Shown here one piece after another: positions 4,967 through 6,417 of a stretch of 6,417 bases of DNA (the stretch's first letter is position 1; the number at the start of each line of letters is the position of its first letter). A program made the translations under genes and the position numbers. Origin of the DNA: T1Sed10-7 sp047921175. Its GTDB lineage: Bacteria; Actinomycetota; Nitriliruptoria; Nitriliruptorales; Nitriliruptoraceae. The stretch is from assembly GCA_047921175.1 (NCBI GenBank), contig JBLRWQ010000110.1:1-6417 (forward strand). Reading direction: 5' to 3'. The notes below the pieces were generated by a model. That model searched no databases and was not told the origin of the DNA. It saw nothing but the letters and a program-made list of their open reading frames with translations.

Positions 4967-6417
4967 CCTCGCTCCTCCCCCGGCGCGAGCCAGGCCTCCC
5001 ACGGCAGAGCACCCCAGCAGGCGGCCGTCCGGACGGCACCCGGTCCGCGCCGCGCCCGGTGGGTCGCCGGACGCTGCGTGGTCACCGGGCGCTCCGTGAC
5101 GGCCAGCCGCGCCAGGACCTGCGGCAGGGTGGCCAGCAGGTCGGTGGCCGTGGCGCGTCCCGCCCGCGTCGCCCCGGCGAGCGCCCCCGCGGCGGCGTGC
5201 CACCACACCGCCCGGGCCACGGCCAGCGGCACGTCCGTCGCGCCCGCGATGGCGGCGCCGAGCACCCCCGCCAGCACGTCCCCGGTCCCCCCGGAGCCGA
5301 GCGCCGGCCCGCCGACGGGGGTGACCCACACGCGCCCGTCCGGGGCGGCGATGAGCGTCCCCGGCCCCTTCGCGACGATGGTCGCGTCCAGGGCCGCGGC
5401 GAGCTCCGGGACCCGGACGACCCGCTGTGCCCAGGCGTCCGGGCCGTCCCCGCCGCCACCGATGCGGGCCAGCTCGCGCTCGTGGGGGGTCAGGACCAGC
5501 ACCCCGCGGTGCTCGGCGAGCGCGCCGGGGTGCTCGCGGTGCACGTTCAGCGCGTCCGCGTCCAGCACGAGCCGGGCGGCCCGGCGCCGCAGCGCGGCCA
5601 CGAGCGCGTGCACACCCGGCCCGGTCCCGAGCCCGGGGCCGGCCACCACCGCGCCGGGCGGCTCCGGCAGGGGTGGCAGCGCGTGGACCGCATCGGGGTC
5701 GAGGTCGTCCTCCGGGGTGACCGGCAGCCCCCGCACCATCACGCCCGCGTCGCTGCGGGCCGCCACCTCGGCGCGGGCCGGGGTGGGGGTCGCCACGGTC
5801 ACGAGCCCGGCCCCCGCCGCCAGCGCGCCACCCCCGGCCAGCGCGGCGGCGCCGGAGGTCCCGACCGCGCCGGCGACCGCGAGCACGAGCCCGCGGGCCC
5901 GCTTGTCCACCGCCGGCCCGAAGGGCTCGGGCGCCGCGCCGGCGGGGGTCAGCGCCGCCCAGCTCGCGTGAGCGGCGGCGAAGGTGTCGTAGGCCGTCCC
6001 GAGCGAGCCGAGCAGGACGCGACCGGCGTGCGAGGCCCCCGGGTGCAGCACCAGCCCGCGCTTGAGCGCCCCGAAGGTGACCGTGAGGTCCGCCCGGACC
6101 GCGGGACCCGCCACCGACCCGTCGTCGGCGTCGACCCCGCTCGGCAGGTCGCAGGCGACCACGGTCGTGCCGGCGGCTGCGGCGCGGCGGAGCGCCTCGA
6201 CCGCCTCCCCGGCGGTACCCCGTGGCGCGCCACGGCTGCCGGTGCCGAGCACCGCATCCACCGCCACGTCCGCCTCGGCGAGCAGCGCATCGAGGTGGGC
6301 CTGGTCGGCGGCCGGATCGTCGGCGCTGACCCACATCCCGTCACCGCCGTTGGCCACCGCCGGCTTGCACACGACCCGGCCCCACCCGCGCGCGGTCCGC
6401 AACGCCGCCAGGTCCAC
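4963..6417 (-). CDS. nnr: Bifunctional NAD(P)H-hydrate epimerase/dehydratase (5' end outside window)
   Basis: Nnr repairs hydrated NAD(P)H: the N-terminal YjeF_N domain epimerises R- and S-NAD(P)HX, and the C-terminal ribokinase-like domain dehydrates S-NAD(P)HX using ADP (or ATP). The visible 485 codons include stop but no true start. N-domain (fragment numbering): NGGDG (23-27), VDAVLGTG (53-60), CDLPSGVDADDG (89-100) and TFGALKRGL (114-122). C-domain: VDKRARG (170-176), AGAVGTSGAA (182-191), GPGLGTG (260-266), LDADALN (285-291), TPHERE (310-315) and GSGGTGD (374-380), whose Asp380 is the expected catalytic residue. NGGDG stands only 26 residues before VDAVLGTG, against about 55-60 in the E. 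coli protein, so it may be either the true nucleotide-loop motif before a shortened segment or a chance look-alike. The last 44 or so residues are an unmatched tail running into the ATGA overlap with alr, indicating co-transcription. Confidence 0.93.
   Translation of the reverse strand: MDLAALRTARGWGRVVCKPAVANGGDGMWVSADDPAADQAHLDALLAEADVAVDAVLGTGSRGAPRGTAGEAVEALRRAAAAGTTVVACDLPSGVDADDGSVAGPAVRADLTVTFGALKRGLVLHPGASHAGRVLLGSLGTAYDTFAAAHASWAALTPAGAAPEPFGPAVDKRARGLVLAVAGAVGTSGAAALAGGGALAAGAGLVTVATPTPARAEVAARSDAGVMVRGLPVTPEDDLDPDAVHALPPLPEPPGAVVAGPGLGTGPGVHALVAALRRRAARLVLDADALNVHREHPGALAEHRGVLVLTPHERELARIGGGGDGPDAWAQRVVRVPELAAALDATIVAKGPGTLIAAPDGRVWVTPVGGPALGSGGTGDVLAGVLGAAIAGATDVPLAVARAVWWHAAAGALAGATRAGRATATDLLATLPQVLARLAVTERPVTTQRPATHRARRGPGAVRTAACWGALPWEAWLAPGEERG

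Noticed and set aside
2684..5971. A 1095-codon open frame on the plus strand
   Set aside because: It runs antisense to alr, the hydrolase and nnr, its translation is Pro/Gly/Arg/His-rich with no family motif, and it is explained by the scarcity of stop codons in complementary frames of GC-rich genes.
4967..6334. A 456-codon N-terminal extension of alr in the same frame
   Set aside because: The extension is Arg/Gly-rich low-complexity sequence lying over nnr in another frame. The alr start at 4966 has a strong ribosome-binding site, the ATGA overlap and a normal protein length.
1..6417. A hidden defence system, CRISPR array, mobile element or biosynthetic cluster
   Set aside because: All six genes fall into recognised housekeeping or general enzyme families. 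No spaced direct repeats, transposase, integrase, toxin-antitoxin pair or attachment-site signature was seen.

Overview
The window looks like ordinary chromosomal DNA from a very GC-rich Actinomycetota member. GC is well above 70 % by eye, Shine-Dalgarno sequences are strong, GTG starts are common, and the gene families are typical of that group. The genus cannot be decided from this sequence. All six genes lie on the minus strand, so transcription runs from high to low coordinates. The long open frames on the plus strand are codon-bias shadows.

In transcription order: (1) nnr, a bifunctional NAD(P)H-hydrate epimerase/dehydratase whose 5' end lies outside the window (4963-6417). (2) alr, alanine racemase (3779-4966), overlapping nnr by ATGA. 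After an 85-nt spacer with an imperfect inverted repeat come (3) an N-terminally anchored alpha/beta hydrolase (2573-3697) and (4) a DmpA/P1-family (MEROPS S58 type) self-processing aminopeptidase (1569-2573), joined by a TGATG stop/start overlap. After a 175-nt leader with a candidate promoter comes (5) a family 4-like uracil-DNA-glycosylase-fold Fe-S protein with a strongly altered pocket (722-1393). After a perfect 10-bp inverted repeat comes (6) tsaE, the ATPase of tRNA t6A synthesis (51-671). A ribosome-binding site at the low-coordinate edge suggests that another gene, plausibly tsaB, starts just outside.

The functional theme is housekeeping: repair of damaged NAD(P)H, D-alanine supply for peptidoglycan, and tRNA t6A modification. 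Nnr/alr/tsaE is a familiar actinobacterial neighbourhood. The hydrolase, the P1 peptidase and the UDG-like protein are the accessory elements.

I see no clear new multi-gene system. The best leads are the UDG-like protein, which keeps its Fe-S cysteines and HP motif but has lost most recognisable uracil-pocket residues; a 12-bp tandem repeat expansion inside tsaE followed by a low-complexity linker; and an unusually compact (or interrupted) N-terminal domain in Nnr. No CRISPR array, mobile element, tRNA or rRNA was found.
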